A DNA stretch of 34,368 nucleotides, taken from Terriglobia bacterium. GTDB lineage: Bacteria; Acidobacteriota; Terriglobia; Bryobacterales; Bryobacteraceae. The stretch is from the NCBI GenBank assembly GCA_020073325.1, contig JAIQFJ010000012.1:1-34368 (forward strand). The letters run 5' to 3'. Below are positions 23,284 through 34,011 of the stretch, one piece after another (position 1 is the stretch's first letter; every line of letters starts with the position of its first letter). The notes under the pieces were generated by a model. The model ran no database searches, had not been told where the DNA came from, and saw nothing but the letters and a program-made list of their open reading frames with translations. The position numbers and the translations under genes are program-made.

Positions 23284-26259
23284 ATGTTAACAGTTAAGCC
23301 TGCGTTATTATTGAGGTTCGTGCGTCCGCCGGCGCTGGTTTTCGCGTTCTTATGCACGGTCGGGATCGCTCCGGCGCAGGAACCCGCGCCGCTGCCCGAC
23401 TGGGAAGGGCGATCTGTCGCGCGCATTCTCTTCGATCCTCCCGGTCAGCCGATCTCCGCGGCGGCGCTGGAAAAGATGCTGCCGTTCCATGTCGGATCGA
23501 AACTCACCTCAGCCGATGTGCGCGCCGCGATCCAGCGCCTCTATCAGACCGGCCGCTTTTCGGATGTCTCGATTGAAGGCGAGCCGGTCGAAAATGACAG
23601 CACGTCGATGACGGTCCGGATTGCCACGCAGTTCAACTATTTTGTCAGCCGCGTGAGTTTCAGCGGCGTCGCGGACCCGCCGACAAGAGGACAGCTCGCT
23701 ACCGCCGCGAAGCTCGAACTGGGATCGCAGTTCAACGAGGGCGAGCTCGAACAGGCCAGGGAAAATATCGAAGAGCGCCTGCGCGCCAATGGCCTGTACC
23801 GGGGCACGGTCACGACGCGTGTGGAGCGGAATCCGAATACCGAAGAGGTCCTGATTCATTTCGACCTCAACACCGGCGACCGCGCGCGCTTCGACGGCGT
23901 CAACCTCTCCGGTACTTTCTCCAAATCTCCTGCCCGGATCATGCGCGAAACGCATTGGCGGCGCGGTTTCGGCCCGGTCCTGCTGCCGGGGTGGCGCGAA
24001 ATGACCGAGGGCCTGGTCCAGCGCGGCGTTAATCGCGTGCTGGAAAATCTGCAAAAGGGCGACCATCTGCAAGCGCGGGTAACCCTGGAAGGGTTGGAGT
24101 ATCACGAGACCACCAATACCGTGACGCCGTCGCTTTCCATCGAAAGCGGTCCGATTCTGCAGGTGCGGACCTCGGGGGCCAAAGTTTCCTCAGGCCGCCT
24201 CCGGCAGGCCGTCCCCGTGTTTCAGGAGCGGACAGTGGACCGCAGCCTCCTGGTGGAAGGACGCCGCAACCTAGTCGAATATTTCCAGTCGCAAGGATAT
24301 TTCGACGCGCAGGTGGATTTTGAAGAATCGACGCCCGGCGCCGGCCGCGAATTGATCGATTACCAGATCACGCTGAACGATCGCGCCAAGCTGGTGCAGA
24401 TCGACATCGCCGGGAACCAGTTCTTCGACACCGATACGCTGCGCGACCGGCTGGCGATCACCCCGGCCCGGTTTCCGCGCAGCCGCTTCGGGCGATTTTC
24501 ACAACGCATGCTGGAGCGTGACCTGGACTCGATGCGCGACCTGTATCACTCCAACGGATTCCGCGACGTCGAAATTACGGCAAAGACGGAAACGGATTTC
24601 GACAACCGGCGCGGCGACCTTGCCGTGGAGATCCAGATCAAAGAAGGTCCGCAGTGGTTCGTCGATAGCCTGGTGATCGACGGCGCGCCGGAATCGGATC
24701 TGCCGTATTTGAAGTCGATTCTGCAATCCACCGCGGGCCAGCCTTTCAGCGAGTCGAATATCGCCGCGGATCGCGACAGCATCCTGAGCTACTACTTCAA
24801 CAACGGCTATCCGGATACGACGTTCGACTGGGCGCAGACCGCTGGGTCCGCGGATTATCGCGTGAACCTGACCTATACCGTGCGCATCGGGAAGCGGCAA
24901 TTCGTGCGCGACGTTCTGGTGCGCGGCCTGGACACCACGCGCGCGTCGCTGGTCGACAGCCGCATTCTGCTGCGCCCGGGGGATCCGATTTCGCAGAACA
25001 AGATCGCCGAAAGCCAGCAGAAGCTGTACGATCTGGGGGTCTTTTCGAAAGTGCAGACCGCCATCCAGAATCCGGACGGCGAAGAGGACGACAAATACGT
25101 CTTGTTCGATCTCGACGAGGCGAATCGCTATTCCTTCAATGCCGGAATCGGCGCACAGCTCGGACGCATCGGCGGCGGGGTGACGACGTTCGACGAACCG
25201 GCGGGAACCACCGGATTCAGCCCGCGCATCTCGCTCGGCGTCAGCCGCCTGAATCTTTTCGGAATGGCGCGGACGCTCAGCCTGCAGACGCGATTTTCCA
25301 CCATTGAACAGCGCGCGGTCACCAGCTATACGGCTCCGCAGCTTGCGGGAAATGAAAAGCTCACGCTGACGGTTTCGGGACTTTTCGACGTCTCGCGCGA
25401 CGTGCGGACGTTCGCCGCGCGGCGATGGGAAGGCTCCATCCAGCTTGCCGAGCGCATCACACGCGCCAACAGTATGCAGTATCGTTTCACCTACCGGCGC
25501 ATCAATATCACCGACCTGGTGATTTCGCCGGAGCTGATCCCGCTGTTCTCACAACCCGAGCGCGTGGGAGCTTTCTCGATGACCTTCATTCAGGACCGCC
25601 GCGACGATCCCATCGATTCGCATCGCGGGATCTACAACACGGTCGACACCGGAGTTTCGCTCGCCGGCTTCGGATCGGAGACCGAGTTCACGCGCCTGCT
25701 GCTGCGCAATTCGACGTACCATCCCATCGGAAAGGACATCGTGATCGCGCGCACCCTGCAATTCGGGTGGATCCAGCGTATCGGCGGAATGCCGGAGATT
25801 CCGCTGGCCGAACGATTCTTCGCGGGCGGCGCGACGTCGAATCGCGCGTTTCCCGATAACCAGGCGGGTCCGCGCGATCTGGAAACCGGATTTCCGCTCG
25901 GCGGCAACGCGCTTCTGATGCACTCGACCGAGGTCCGCTTCCCGCTGTTCGGAGATAATCTGGGCGGCGTACTGTTTCACGATATGGGGAACGTCTATGC
26001 GGATGTGCGGGATATCAGTTTCCGTTTCCGCCAGCGCAATAACCAGGATTTCGGTTACATGGTACAAGGCGTGGGTTTCGGCATCCGCTACCGGACACCG
26101 ATCGGTCCGATCCGCGTCGATTTCAGCCTGAGCCCGAACGCGCCGCGATTTTTCGGGTTCCAGGGAACCTTCGATCAGTTGCTGGCGGGGCAAGGAACGC
26201 TGGTGAACCAGAAGATCAACGCATTCCAATTTCATTTCTCTCTGGGGCAGACTTTCTGA
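23284..26259 (+). CDS. BamA/TamA-family outer-membrane assembly protein
   Basis: 991 aa from the ATG at 23284. Signal peptide to about residue 31 (CTVGIAPAQEP). Residues about 40-590 form a string of POTRA domains; repeated signs are an INxRLYQTGRF-like element, YFQSQGYFDAQVDFE, YHSNGFRDVEI and YYFNNGYPDTTFD. Residues about 600-991 are the Omp85 beta-barrel, finishing with FQFHFSLGQTF whose last residue is Phe, the outer-membrane insertion signal. The L6-type motif reads FFAGGATSNRAFPDN, with the conserved Arg kept and Ala in place of Gly in RGF. With tamB two genes downstream it is likely the outer-membrane half of a TAM-like machine. It could also be the main BamA; no second copy is in view. 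Its stop shares one base with the next ATG. Confidence 0.9.
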   Translation: MLTVKPALLLRFVRPPALVFAFLCTVGIAPAQEPAPLPDWEGRSVARILFDPPGQPISAAALEKMLPFHVGSKLTSADVRAAIQRLYQTGRFSDVSIEGEPVENDSTSMTVRIATQFNYFVSRVSFSGVADPPTRGQLATAAKLELGSQFNEGELEQARENIEERLRANGLYRGTVTTRVERNPNTEEVLIHFDLNTGDRARFDGVNLSGTFSKSPARIMRETHWRRGFGPVLLPGWREMTEGLVQRGVNRVLENLQKGDHLQARVTLEGLEYHETTNTVTPSLSIESGPILQVRTSGAKVSSGRLRQAVPVFQERTVDRSLLVEGRRNLVEYFQSQGYFDAQVDFEESTPGAGRELIDYQITLNDRAKLVQIDIAGNQFFDTDTLRDRLAITPARFPRSRFGRFSQRMLERDLDSMRDLYHSNGFRDVEITAKTETDFDNRRGDLAVEIQIKEGPQWFVDSLVIDGAPESDLPYLKSILQSTAGQPFSESNIAADRDSILSYYFNNGYPDTTFDWAQTAGSADYRVNLTYTVRIGKRQFVRDVLVRGLDTTRASLVDSRILLRPGDPISQNKIAESQQKLYDLGVFSKVQTAIQNPDGEEDDKYVLFDLDEANRYSFNAGIGAQLGRIGGGVTTFDEPAGTTGFSPRISLGVSRLNLFGMARTLSLQTRFSTIEQRAVTSYTAPQLAGNEKLTLTVSGLFDVSRDVRTFAARRWEGSIQLAERITRANSMQYRFTYRRINITDLVISPELIPLFSQPERVGAFSMTFIQDRRDDPIDSHRGIYNTVDTGVSLAGFGSETEFTRLLLRNSTYHPIGKDIVIARTLQFGWIQRIGGMPEIPLAERFFAGGATSNRAFPDNQAGPRDLETGFPLGGNALLMHSTEVRFPLFGDNLGGVLFHDMGNVYADVRDISFRFRQRNNQDFGYMVQGVGFGIRYRTPIGPIRVDFSLSPNAPRFFGFQGTFDQLLAGQGTLVNQKINAFQFHFSLGQTF

Positions 26260-26897
26260 TGCGAATCGCGATGGCGGCATTGTGGGCGATGGCGGCGGCG
26301 CAGGGCGTTGTGCTCGACCGCGTCGCCGTTACGGTCGGCAAACAGGTGATCGCCCAGAGTGACGTGCTGCGCGACGTCCGGGTCTCTGCATTTCTGGATC
26401 AGAGGCCCCTCGATTTAAGCCGCGATCAGAAGCGCAAGGCGGCGGATCGTCTGGTCGATCAGTTGCTCATTCTTCAGGAAGCCGCCTTCAGCCGCGTCGT
26501 GCTGGATGAAAAGGAGGACGCGCAGAAGGCGCTTCAGCAGATCAAGCTCTCCGCTTTTGCCGATGACGCGGAATATCGCGCGGCGCTTGCGAAATACGGG
26601 ATCACGGAGCAGGACGTACTGAATCACCTGGCGGCCGGCCTGCGCGCGATGCGCTTCACAGATCTTCGTTTCCGCCCCGAAGTCCAGCTTACCGACGAGG
26701 ATCTGCACGAATATTACGATCGCCTGGTGATCGAATGGCGCAAGAAAGATCCCGAGAAAGTCCCGACCTTCGAAGCCAGCCGCGATCAAGTCGAAAAATT
26801 GCTGACCGATGAGCGCACCACGCAGGCGCTGGATCGCTGGCTGGGCATGCAGCGCTCCGAAACACAGATTCTCTACCGGGAGCAGGCATTTCAATGA
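26259..26897 (+). CDS. SurA-like periplasmic chaperone domain without PPIase domain
   Basis: 212 aa. A short hydrophobic N-terminus (MRIAMAALWAMAAAQG) looks like a signal peptide. LDRVAVTVGKQVIAQSDVLRD matches the opening strand-helix of SurA/PpiC-type chaperones, followed by mostly helical sequence (ADRLVDQLLILQEAAF, YRAALAKYGITEQDVLNHL). The parvulin domain of SurA is absent: there is no room for it and none of its motifs are seen. SurA needs only its N- and C-terminal chaperone parts for binding unfolded outer-membrane proteins, so a pure chaperone is a sound inference. It lies between an Omp85 protein and TamB with 1- and 4-nt overlaps, which links it to outer-membrane assembly. Confidence 0.75.
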   Translation: MRIAMAALWAMAAAQGVVLDRVAVTVGKQVIAQSDVLRDVRVSAFLDQRPLDLSRDQKRKAADRLVDQLLILQEAAFSRVVLDEKEDAQKALQQIKLSAFADDAEYRAALAKYGITEQDVLNHLAAGLRAMRFTDLRFRPEVQLTDEDLHEYYDRLVIEWRKKDPEKVPTFEASRDQVEKLLTDERTTQALDRWLGMQRSETQILYREQAFQ

Positions 26898-29800
26898 GGC
26901 GTCCGGCGAAAATCACGCTGCAGATCAGCGCGGGCGTCGCGATCCTCGTCGCCGCGGCGGCGCTCGCCGGAGTGCTGGTGTTCCGCAGCGGCTGGTTTCA
27001 CGAACGCGTTCGCGAACGCATTGTGTCCGAGCTTCAAAACGCCACCGGCGCGCGCGTCGATTTCGGAAATTTCAGCTTCGACTGGACGCATCTCACCGCC
27101 ACTGCCGGTCCGGTCGTGCTGCATGGGCGCGAACAGGCCAGCGAGCCGCCGCTGCTTTCCATTCGATCCGTAACGATCGGCCTGCGCATCATTTCCATGC
27201 TCGAACGGAAATTCGACCTCGCCTCGCTGCGGATCGAACAGCCCGTGGTCCATATTGTGTTCTATCCCGACGGGTCCACCAACATCCCGCCGCGCAGGCC
27301 GAGCGACTGGGTGCAGGATCTGTTCGACATCGCCATCGGCCGCTACGAAATTTCGAACGGCCTGATCGAATACGACGATCGCCAGATTCCGTTGAACCTG
27401 CGCGGCGAAAATCTTGAAGCAGCCATGAGCTACGACGCGCGCGGGTTTCGATATAAAGGCGAACTCAAGTCGCGGCGCGTGCGTGCGATGCTCGCGGGCC
27501 TGGCGCCTATCGAGCTGGATGCGTCGGCGGCGTTCGTTCTGGACCGATCGAAGATCGAGCTGACGCAGTGCCGCATCGCGACGCGCCAATCGCGCGCGGA
27601 TCTGGCGGGTGTGCTGATCGATCCGCGCGCGCCGCACGGAACGCTCGCCATTAAATCGGCGGTCTCGATTCGCGAAGCGGTGGAGCTCTTCCGCCTTCCG
27701 CTGGCGCGCGCAGGTTCGGCTGCCTTCGACGGCCAGCTTACGGTCTCGTTCACCGAGCCTTTCCAGTTCGCGCTGAACGGACGCGCCAGCGCGCGCGGCG
27801 TCGGCTTCACAGAGGATCGCCTGAAGATCGAAAACGCCGAGGCCCGCGCCGATGTTCGCCTCACGCCGCAAAAGGTGGCGCTTTCGGGCATCATGCTCAA
27901 AGCGCTCGGCGCGACGGTCACGGGATCGGCCTCGCTCGACGATTGGAAGAAGTTCCACTTCGACGGCAAGCTCGGCGATTTCACCATTCGCGAAGCCGCG
28001 CGCGTCGCCAGCGATCGCCATATGCCCTGGACTGGCACGCTCGCCGGCGGATTTTCGATCGATGCGATCCTGGGTGAACCTTCGGCGATAATGCAGGCTT
28101 CGATCGCGATCTCGCCCTCGGGCGACGGGCCGGCGATCGAAGGGCAGATCGACCTGAACTACGACCAGGCCACCGGGAAACTTCATCTGGAAAATTCGCG
28201 TGTGGCGACGGCCGCGTCGAGCATCGAAGCGAGCGGCACGCTCGGGGAAACGCTCGCGGTGCGCGCGCAATCCACCAGCCTCGACGATCTGATGCCCGCG
28301 CTCGCCCTCGCCGGCCAGCCGGAGTTGCCCGTGAAGCTGACCTTCGCCCGTGCGAGCTTCAACGGCAGCGTGACGGGCACCCTCGCCGATTCGCAAGCCG
28401 TGGGCGACGCGAGCCTCGCTAACGCGTCCATCGACGGCCACGCCTTCGATCGCTTCACGGCACGAATTTCAGCCAGTCGCCGAGCCGTGAAAGTGGAACA
28501 TGCCGTGATCGCGCGCGGAGTGACGGAAGTGGAGGGCTCCGCCGAGATCGCGCCTCCCGATCGCAGCGGTTCCATCGCGGGCCAACTGCAGATCCGAAAT
28601 GCGCCCGTCGCTGAGTTGTCGAAAGAGGCGGGCTTCGACTCGCCGGTTTCCGCGACCGCCGCTGCCACCGTGAAATTCTCCGGCACCATCGCGCGTCCCG
28701 AAGCCGATCTCTCGCTGCAGCTCGACAAACCGGTGGGATTCGGCGAACAGCTCGACCAGCTTCGCGCGCACGTCCTCTATGCCTTCGATTCCGTCCGCGT
28801 CACGGAAGGAAGCGCCTCGGCCGGCGCGGCCCGGCTCCAGTTTCAAGGGTCGTTCCAGCATCGCGAAAACGACTGGAAGAACGGCGATATTCGTTTCGAC
28901 CTCGGCGCCCAAAACGTCATGCTCAGCTCCATCAAGTCGTATGCCGCGCTGCAGACCGGCGTCGATTCGAAAATCGAAGCTCATGCGGCCGGGACCGCGC
29001 GCCTGGTCGATGGCGGGCCTGTCGTCACCGCGCTCGACGGCACCGCGAAGGCAGCCGGAGTCACCTGGCAAGGTGGAACACTGGCCGACGTGAGCCTGGT
29101 CGCGAGCACGCGCGACTCCCAGTTGCACCTGGAAGCCGCGTCCAGGATCCGCGACGTCGATATCGACGCGCACGGCGCCTGGAAAATGGAAGGCGACTAT
29201 CCTGGAACGGCCGCCGTCCGTTTTTCGCGCGTCAACGTCGCGACGCTGCACCGCGTCGTCATGACGGGGAGTCCCCTGGAGCAAACGGCTCTGCCCTTCG
29301 AAGGCTTCCTCGACGGCGCAAGCGCCACCGTCAATGTCGCGCTTCGCAAGCCGCGCGATTTTCAGGCGGAGCTGACCATCCCGACGATCCAGATCAACGC
29401 GAAGGCCAGCCAGACGCTGCGCCTTGGCGTGCAAGCGCAGGACGTCGTCGTGAAGAATAGCGAACCCGTGGTCGTCGCCATCTCCGCGCGCGAGGCGCGC
29501 ATCCGCTCGGCGAAACTGACGGCTCGCGAAACCAGTCTCGAGGCGTCCGGAACCGTCGCGCTCGACCGCGCGGGAGCCGATCTTTCCGTGCGAGGCTCAG
29601 TCAACCTGATCATCCTGCAGCTTCTCAATCCGGACCTGGTGGCGCGCGGAAACGCGACCGTGCAGGCCTCGGTTCGCGGCAGCCTGCGCGACCCGGTTCT
29701 CAACGGGCGCATGGACTTGAAGAATGCGTCGCTTTACCTGGGCGATCTTCCCAACGGCGTCGACAACGCGAACGGAACCGTGCTGTTCGATCGCAACCGC

Positions 29801-30868
29801 GCGACCATCGAAAAACTGCGCGCCGAAACCGGCGGCGGCACCGTCGATTTTTCGGGATTCCTGGGCTTCGGCGCGCCGCTGGTCTACCGGCTGCAGGCCG
29901 TCGCGCAGAAGGTCCGCGTGCGTTATCCCGAAGATGTCAGCGTCACCTTCAACGCGACGCTCGCGCTGAACGGCACCTCCGACGCCAGCACCGTCTCGGG
30001 CCTGGTCACCTTAACCCGCGCCTCGTTCACGCCTCGCGCCGACCTGGCGCAGATCCTGGCGCAGGCGTCCAAGCCGGCGCCCGCCGCCGCGACCTCCAGC
30101 GAATATATCCGCGGCACGCAGTTCGATGTGCGCATCGAAAGCGGACCGAATTTCGAATTGGAAACCTCGCTCACGCGCAATCTGGATGCGGAGGTCGATC
30201 TGCGGCTGCGCGGTACTCCACTGCGTCCCGCGCTGCTCGGCACAGCGTCGGTGAACGAAGGCGAGGTGCAGATGTTCGGCAACCGCTACACGGTGAACCG
30301 CGGCGACGTGCGTTTCCTGAATCCCGTGCGGCTCGATCCCATCTTCGACATGGATCTCGAAACCAAGGCGCGCGGCGTCACGGTGAATATCGCGGTCTCG
30401 GGCAGTATGCAGAAGCTCAACGTGAACTACAGCTCCGATCCGCCCATGCAGCCGCGCGAAATCATCGCGCTGCTCGCCGTGGGCCGGGCCCCCGTCGAGA
30501 ACGCCGGCCTGAGTCCGGATCAGACGCCCGGCGCGGCTTCAAACAGCCTGGCCGAAGCCGGCGGCGGCTTGATCGGACAGGCGATCACCGCGCAGCTTTC
30601 CAGCCGCCTGCAGCGCTTTTTCGGGGCGAGCCGCGTGAAGATCGATCCGACACTCACCGGCGCCGACTATCTCCCGCAAGCGCGCCTCACCATCGAGCAG
30701 CAGGTGTCGAAGGACATTACCCTCACCTACATCACCAATCTCAACCGCACGCAGGAACAGATCGTGCAGGTGGAATGGGATTTCAGCAAACAGTGGTCCG
30801 CGATCGCCGTGCGCGAAGCCAACGGCCTGTTCGGAATTGATTTTCAATATAAGAAGAGGTTCAAGTGA
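26894..30868 (+). CDS. TamB-family AsmA-like bridging protein (DUF490)
   Basis: 1324 aa, start overlapping the previous stop (ATGA). One N-terminal membrane anchor (ITLQISAGVAILVAAAALAG) is followed by a long periplasmic beta-rich body with the repeated short-strand pattern of AsmA/TamB/YhdP bridge proteins. The C-terminal TamB domain is clear: GTASVNEGEVQMFGNRYTVN, RGDVRFLNPVRLDPIFDMDL and NVNYSSDPPMQPREIIALLA, then a final segment ending in FGIDFQYKKRFK that would contact the outer-membrane partner. TamB-like proteins span the periplasm and act in beta-barrel assembly and phospholipid transport between membranes. The length is close to the E. coli protein. Its stop overlaps the pcm start as GTGA. 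Confidence 0.93.
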   Translation: MRRPAKITLQISAGVAILVAAAALAGVLVFRSGWFHERVRERIVSELQNATGARVDFGNFSFDWTHLTATAGPVVLHGREQASEPPLLSIRSVTIGLRIISMLERKFDLASLRIEQPVVHIVFYPDGSTNIPPRRPSDWVQDLFDIAIGRYEISNGLIEYDDRQIPLNLRGENLEAAMSYDARGFRYKGELKSRRVRAMLAGLAPIELDASAAFVLDRSKIELTQCRIATRQSRADLAGVLIDPRAPHGTLAIKSAVSIREAVELFRLPLARAGSAAFDGQLTVSFTEPFQFALNGRASARGVGFTEDRLKIENAEARADVRLTPQKVALSGIMLKALGATVTGSASLDDWKKFHFDGKLGDFTIREAARVASDRHMPWTGTLAGGFSIDAILGEPSAIMQASIAISPSGDGPAIEGQIDLNYDQATGKLHLENSRVATAASSIEASGTLGETLAVRAQSTSLDDLMPALALAGQPELPVKLTFARASFNGSVTGTLADSQAVGDASLANASIDGHAFDRFTARISASRRAVKVEHAVIARGVTEVEGSAEIAPPDRSGSIAGQLQIRNAPVAELSKEAGFDSPVSATAAATVKFSGTIARPEADLSLQLDKPVGFGEQLDQLRAHVLYAFDSVRVTEGSASAGAARLQFQGSFQHRENDWKNGDIRFDLGAQNVMLSSIKSYAALQTGVDSKIEAHAAGTARLVDGGPVVTALDGTAKAAGVTWQGGTLADVSLVASTRDSQLHLEAASRIRDVDIDAHGAWKMEGDYPGTAAVRFSRVNVATLHRVVMTGSPLEQTALPFEGFLDGASATVNVALRKPRDFQAELTIPTIQINAKASQTLRLGVQAQDVVVKNSEPVVVAISAREARIRSAKLTARETSLEASGTVALDRAGADLSVRGSVNLIILQLLNPDLVARGNATVQASVRGSLRDPVLNGRMDLKNASLYLGDLPNGVDNANGTVLFDRNRATIEKLRAETGGGTVDFSGFLGFGAPLVYRLQAVAQKVRVRYPEDVSVTFNATLALNGTSDASTVSGLVTLTRASFTPRADLAQILAQASKPAPAAATSSEYIRGTQFDVRIESGPNFELETSLTRNLDAEVDLRLRGTPLRPALLGTASVNEGEVQMFGNRYTVNRGDVRFLNPVRLDPIFDMDLETKARGVTVNIAVSGSMQKLNVNYSSDPPMQPREIIALLAVGRAPVENAGLSPDQTPGAASNSLAEAGGGLIGQAITAQLSSRLQRFFGASRVKIDPTLTGADYLPQARLTIEQQVSKDITLTYITNLNRTQEQIVQVEWDFSKQWSAIAVREANGLFGIDFQYKKRFK

Positions 30869-31508
30869 ATCCGGCCGCCGCGGAAATGATGGAGCAGCTG
30901 ATCCACCGCGGGATTCGCGATCCGCGCGTGTTGGACGCCATGGCGGGCATCCCGCGCGAAAATTTTGTGCCGGAAAACGTTCGCGACACTGTCTATTCCG
31001 ATCAGCCGCTGCCGATCGGCTACGGCCAGACTATCACGCAGCCCTACATGACCGCGCTGATGGCGGAGCTGCTCGAACTGCGCGGTTCGGAAAAGGTCCT
31101 CGATGTCGGAACGGGGTCGGGCTATCATGCCGCCGTGCTCGGGAAACTTGCGCGCCGCGTCGTTTCGATCGAACGGATTCCTGAGCTGTGCGTGATGGCT
31201 CGCGCGAACCTCGCGCAGGCGGAGAACATCACAGTGCTGTGCGGCGACGGGTCGCTCGGTGTGCCGGAAGAAGCTCCGTTCGACGCGATCTCGGTGGCCG
31301 CGGCGTCTCCGCACACTCCGCCGGCGCTGATCGATCAGCTTGCCGATCCCGGCATTCTGGTGATTCCCGTCGGATCGCGCGATCAGCAGGACCTGCGCGT
31401 CGTTCGCAAACAAAATGGCACAATAACCACTCGGCTTGCCTCGGGTTGCCGTTTTGTTCCGCTCGTCGGAAGCCAGGGCTGGCCCGAAGACCGCCGGGAA
31501 AAAGATTA

Positions 31509-31509
<1 letters not shown>
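30865..31509 (+). CDS. pcm: Protein-L-isoaspartate O-methyltransferase
   Basis: 214 aa, GTG start overlapping the tamB stop. The active-site opening YGQTITQPYMTALMAELL is the PCMT hallmark that holds the isoaspartyl substrate. The SAM loop VLDVGTGSGYHAAVLGKLA follows, then VSIERIPELCVMA and FDAISVAAASPHTPPALIDQL. It methylates isoaspartate formed by damage to Asn and Asp residues, starting repair back to aspartate. In many bacteria pcm is cytosolic and stationary-phase-linked; here it is translationally coupled to an envelope operon. Its stop overlaps the ATG of the following decarboxylase by one base. Confidence 0.93.
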
Positions 31510-32903
<1,394 letters not shown>

Positions 32904-32926
32904 GGAGCGGTCCAACCGTCCGCTCC
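32904..32926. terminator. Hairpin between convergent genes
   Basis: GGAGCGG (32904-32910) pairs with CCGCTCC (32920-32926); the loop is 9 nt and could pair further. It starts at the base after the decarboxylase stop and lies 15 nt before the end of the convergent secreted-protein gene. There is no T-tract on either strand, so it is a weak or bidirectional boundary structure. Confidence 0.45.
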
Positions 32927-32940
32927 GCAACCGCCCGTCT

Positions 32941-33990
32941 CTAGGACGCCGGGATCAAGTAAATCACCATCACTCGACCGTCGGAGTGAAAACCCGCTCC
33001 GGTCGCGGTCTTCGCTTCTTTCGACGGATCCGACGGCATGATGTAATCCTTCTTCGCCACGGACCCGGTTTCTTCCAGGCTGCGGCCGACGTATTCGCGC
33101 TCCAGGTCGATATCGGGATCGATCTTATGCGTAATTTTCTTGCCGGGGCGGTTATCGCGATCGAAGCCAATGTCGTGCGTCGCCGCTCCCACCCATAATT
33201 CCTGGCCCTCGACTTTGAACGGAGCCTTCCACAAGCGCAGGTGATTCCGCTGCGCGACCACCGAGATGGGCTCGGCATGCGCCAGCCCGTAATCCTGCGG
33301 GCGGCCGAACAACGTCAGGACGCTCATCGGCATTTCGACATAGGATTGTTTCTTCAACGTCTCCACCAGACCGTTGATGAACGCCTCTTTCGTGTCTTTA
33401 TCGACCTTCACCCATCCGGCGGCTTTGAACGTGTCGATCACGTTGTCTTCCTTGCCGACCACGACGAAATTCGTATTGTCGCCGGGGTTGCCGTCAGCGT
33501 CGACGACACGGCGCGGGATGCGGTCGATCATTCCGAGCGTCACCGTGGGCAATTTGTAAGTTACCGCCGCCGGGTTTTCAGGACCGTGTTTGGTGAATTC
33601 GACGGTCGCCGTGTATTGCCCGTCGAGAGAATCGTTGCTGCCCGAGTTCACGCCCAAAAATAAGCGCCCGCCGCGGCGGACCTGGATTTCCTTGCGCGCA
33701 CCGATCGTGAACGGAAGCGCGACGTCGCTTGATCCGATGCGACCGATCAGCGTGCCCAGGCCCGAATCGTTCACCTGATAAACCTTCAGCAGGTCGCGAA
33801 ATCCGCGCGGCTGTCCGTCGGGTCCGCAGGACTTGGCTTGAGGAAGCTGCAGTGTTCCCTCGGCCGTAATGACGATCGCGTCACCTACCCGGAGGTCGAT
33901 CGAGGTGTCGGTCCATTGTTGCGAAGCAGAAACCGTGATCGATTGCGCCCACGCAGGCAGAGAGAGGAGAAGAAGTGCCGCCAAACGCAT
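32941..33990 (-). CDS. Secreted LecA-like jelly-roll and LssY_C domain protein
   Basis: 349 aa. A signal peptide ends at AWA, residue 15. Residues 17-130 look like a LecA (PA-IL)-type jelly roll: WTDTSIDLRVGDAIVITAEG, then LIGRIGSSDVALPFTIG and GGRLFLGVNSGSNDSLDG, the last resembling the calcium- and galactose-binding loop with its N/D-rich residues. Residues about 150-345 match the LssY C-terminal domain: GDNTNFVVVGKEDNVIDTFK, LTLFGRPQDYGLA, HLRLWKAPF, WVGAATHDIGFD and ITHKIDPDIDLEREYVG. LssY_C is of unknown function and often follows a membrane phosphatase-like domain. Here it is fused to a candidate sugar-binding domain and exported. A TAGAAT box 6 nt before the ATG predicts a leaderless mRNA. 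Confidence 0.78.
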   Translation of the reverse strand: MRLAALLLLSLPAWAQSITVSASQQWTDTSIDLRVGDAIVITAEGTLQLPQAKSCGPDGQPRGFRDLLKVYQVNDSGLGTLIGRIGSSDVALPFTIGARKEIQVRRGGRLFLGVNSGSNDSLDGQYTATVEFTKHGPENPAAVTYKLPTVTLGMIDRIPRRVVDADGNPGDNTNFVVVGKEDNVIDTFKAAGWVKVDKDTKEAFINGLVETLKKQSYVEMPMSVLTLFGRPQDYGLAHAEPISVVAQRNHLRLWKAPFKVEGQELWVGAATHDIGFDRDNRPGKKITHKIDPDIDLEREYVGRSLEETGSVAKKDYIMPSDPSKEAKTATGAGFHSDGRVMVIYLIPAS

Positions 33991-33996
33991 ATTTCC

Positions 33997-34002
33997 ATTC
34001 TA
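33997..34002 (-). promoter_or_regulatory. -10 box TAGAAT directly before the LecA-like/LssY_C gene
   Basis: TAGAAT on the minus strand, GGAAAT, then ATG at 33990. The 6-nt gap places +1 at the start codon. The whole divergent gap to the histidine kinase start is only 21 nt. Confidence 0.5.
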
Positions 34003-34011
34003 AAGCGCGCT

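Noticed and set aside
26891-28441. 516-codon minus-strand frame opposite tamB
   Set aside because: Shadow of TamB codon usage; low-complexity Arg/Glu/Ala composition and no domain signature.
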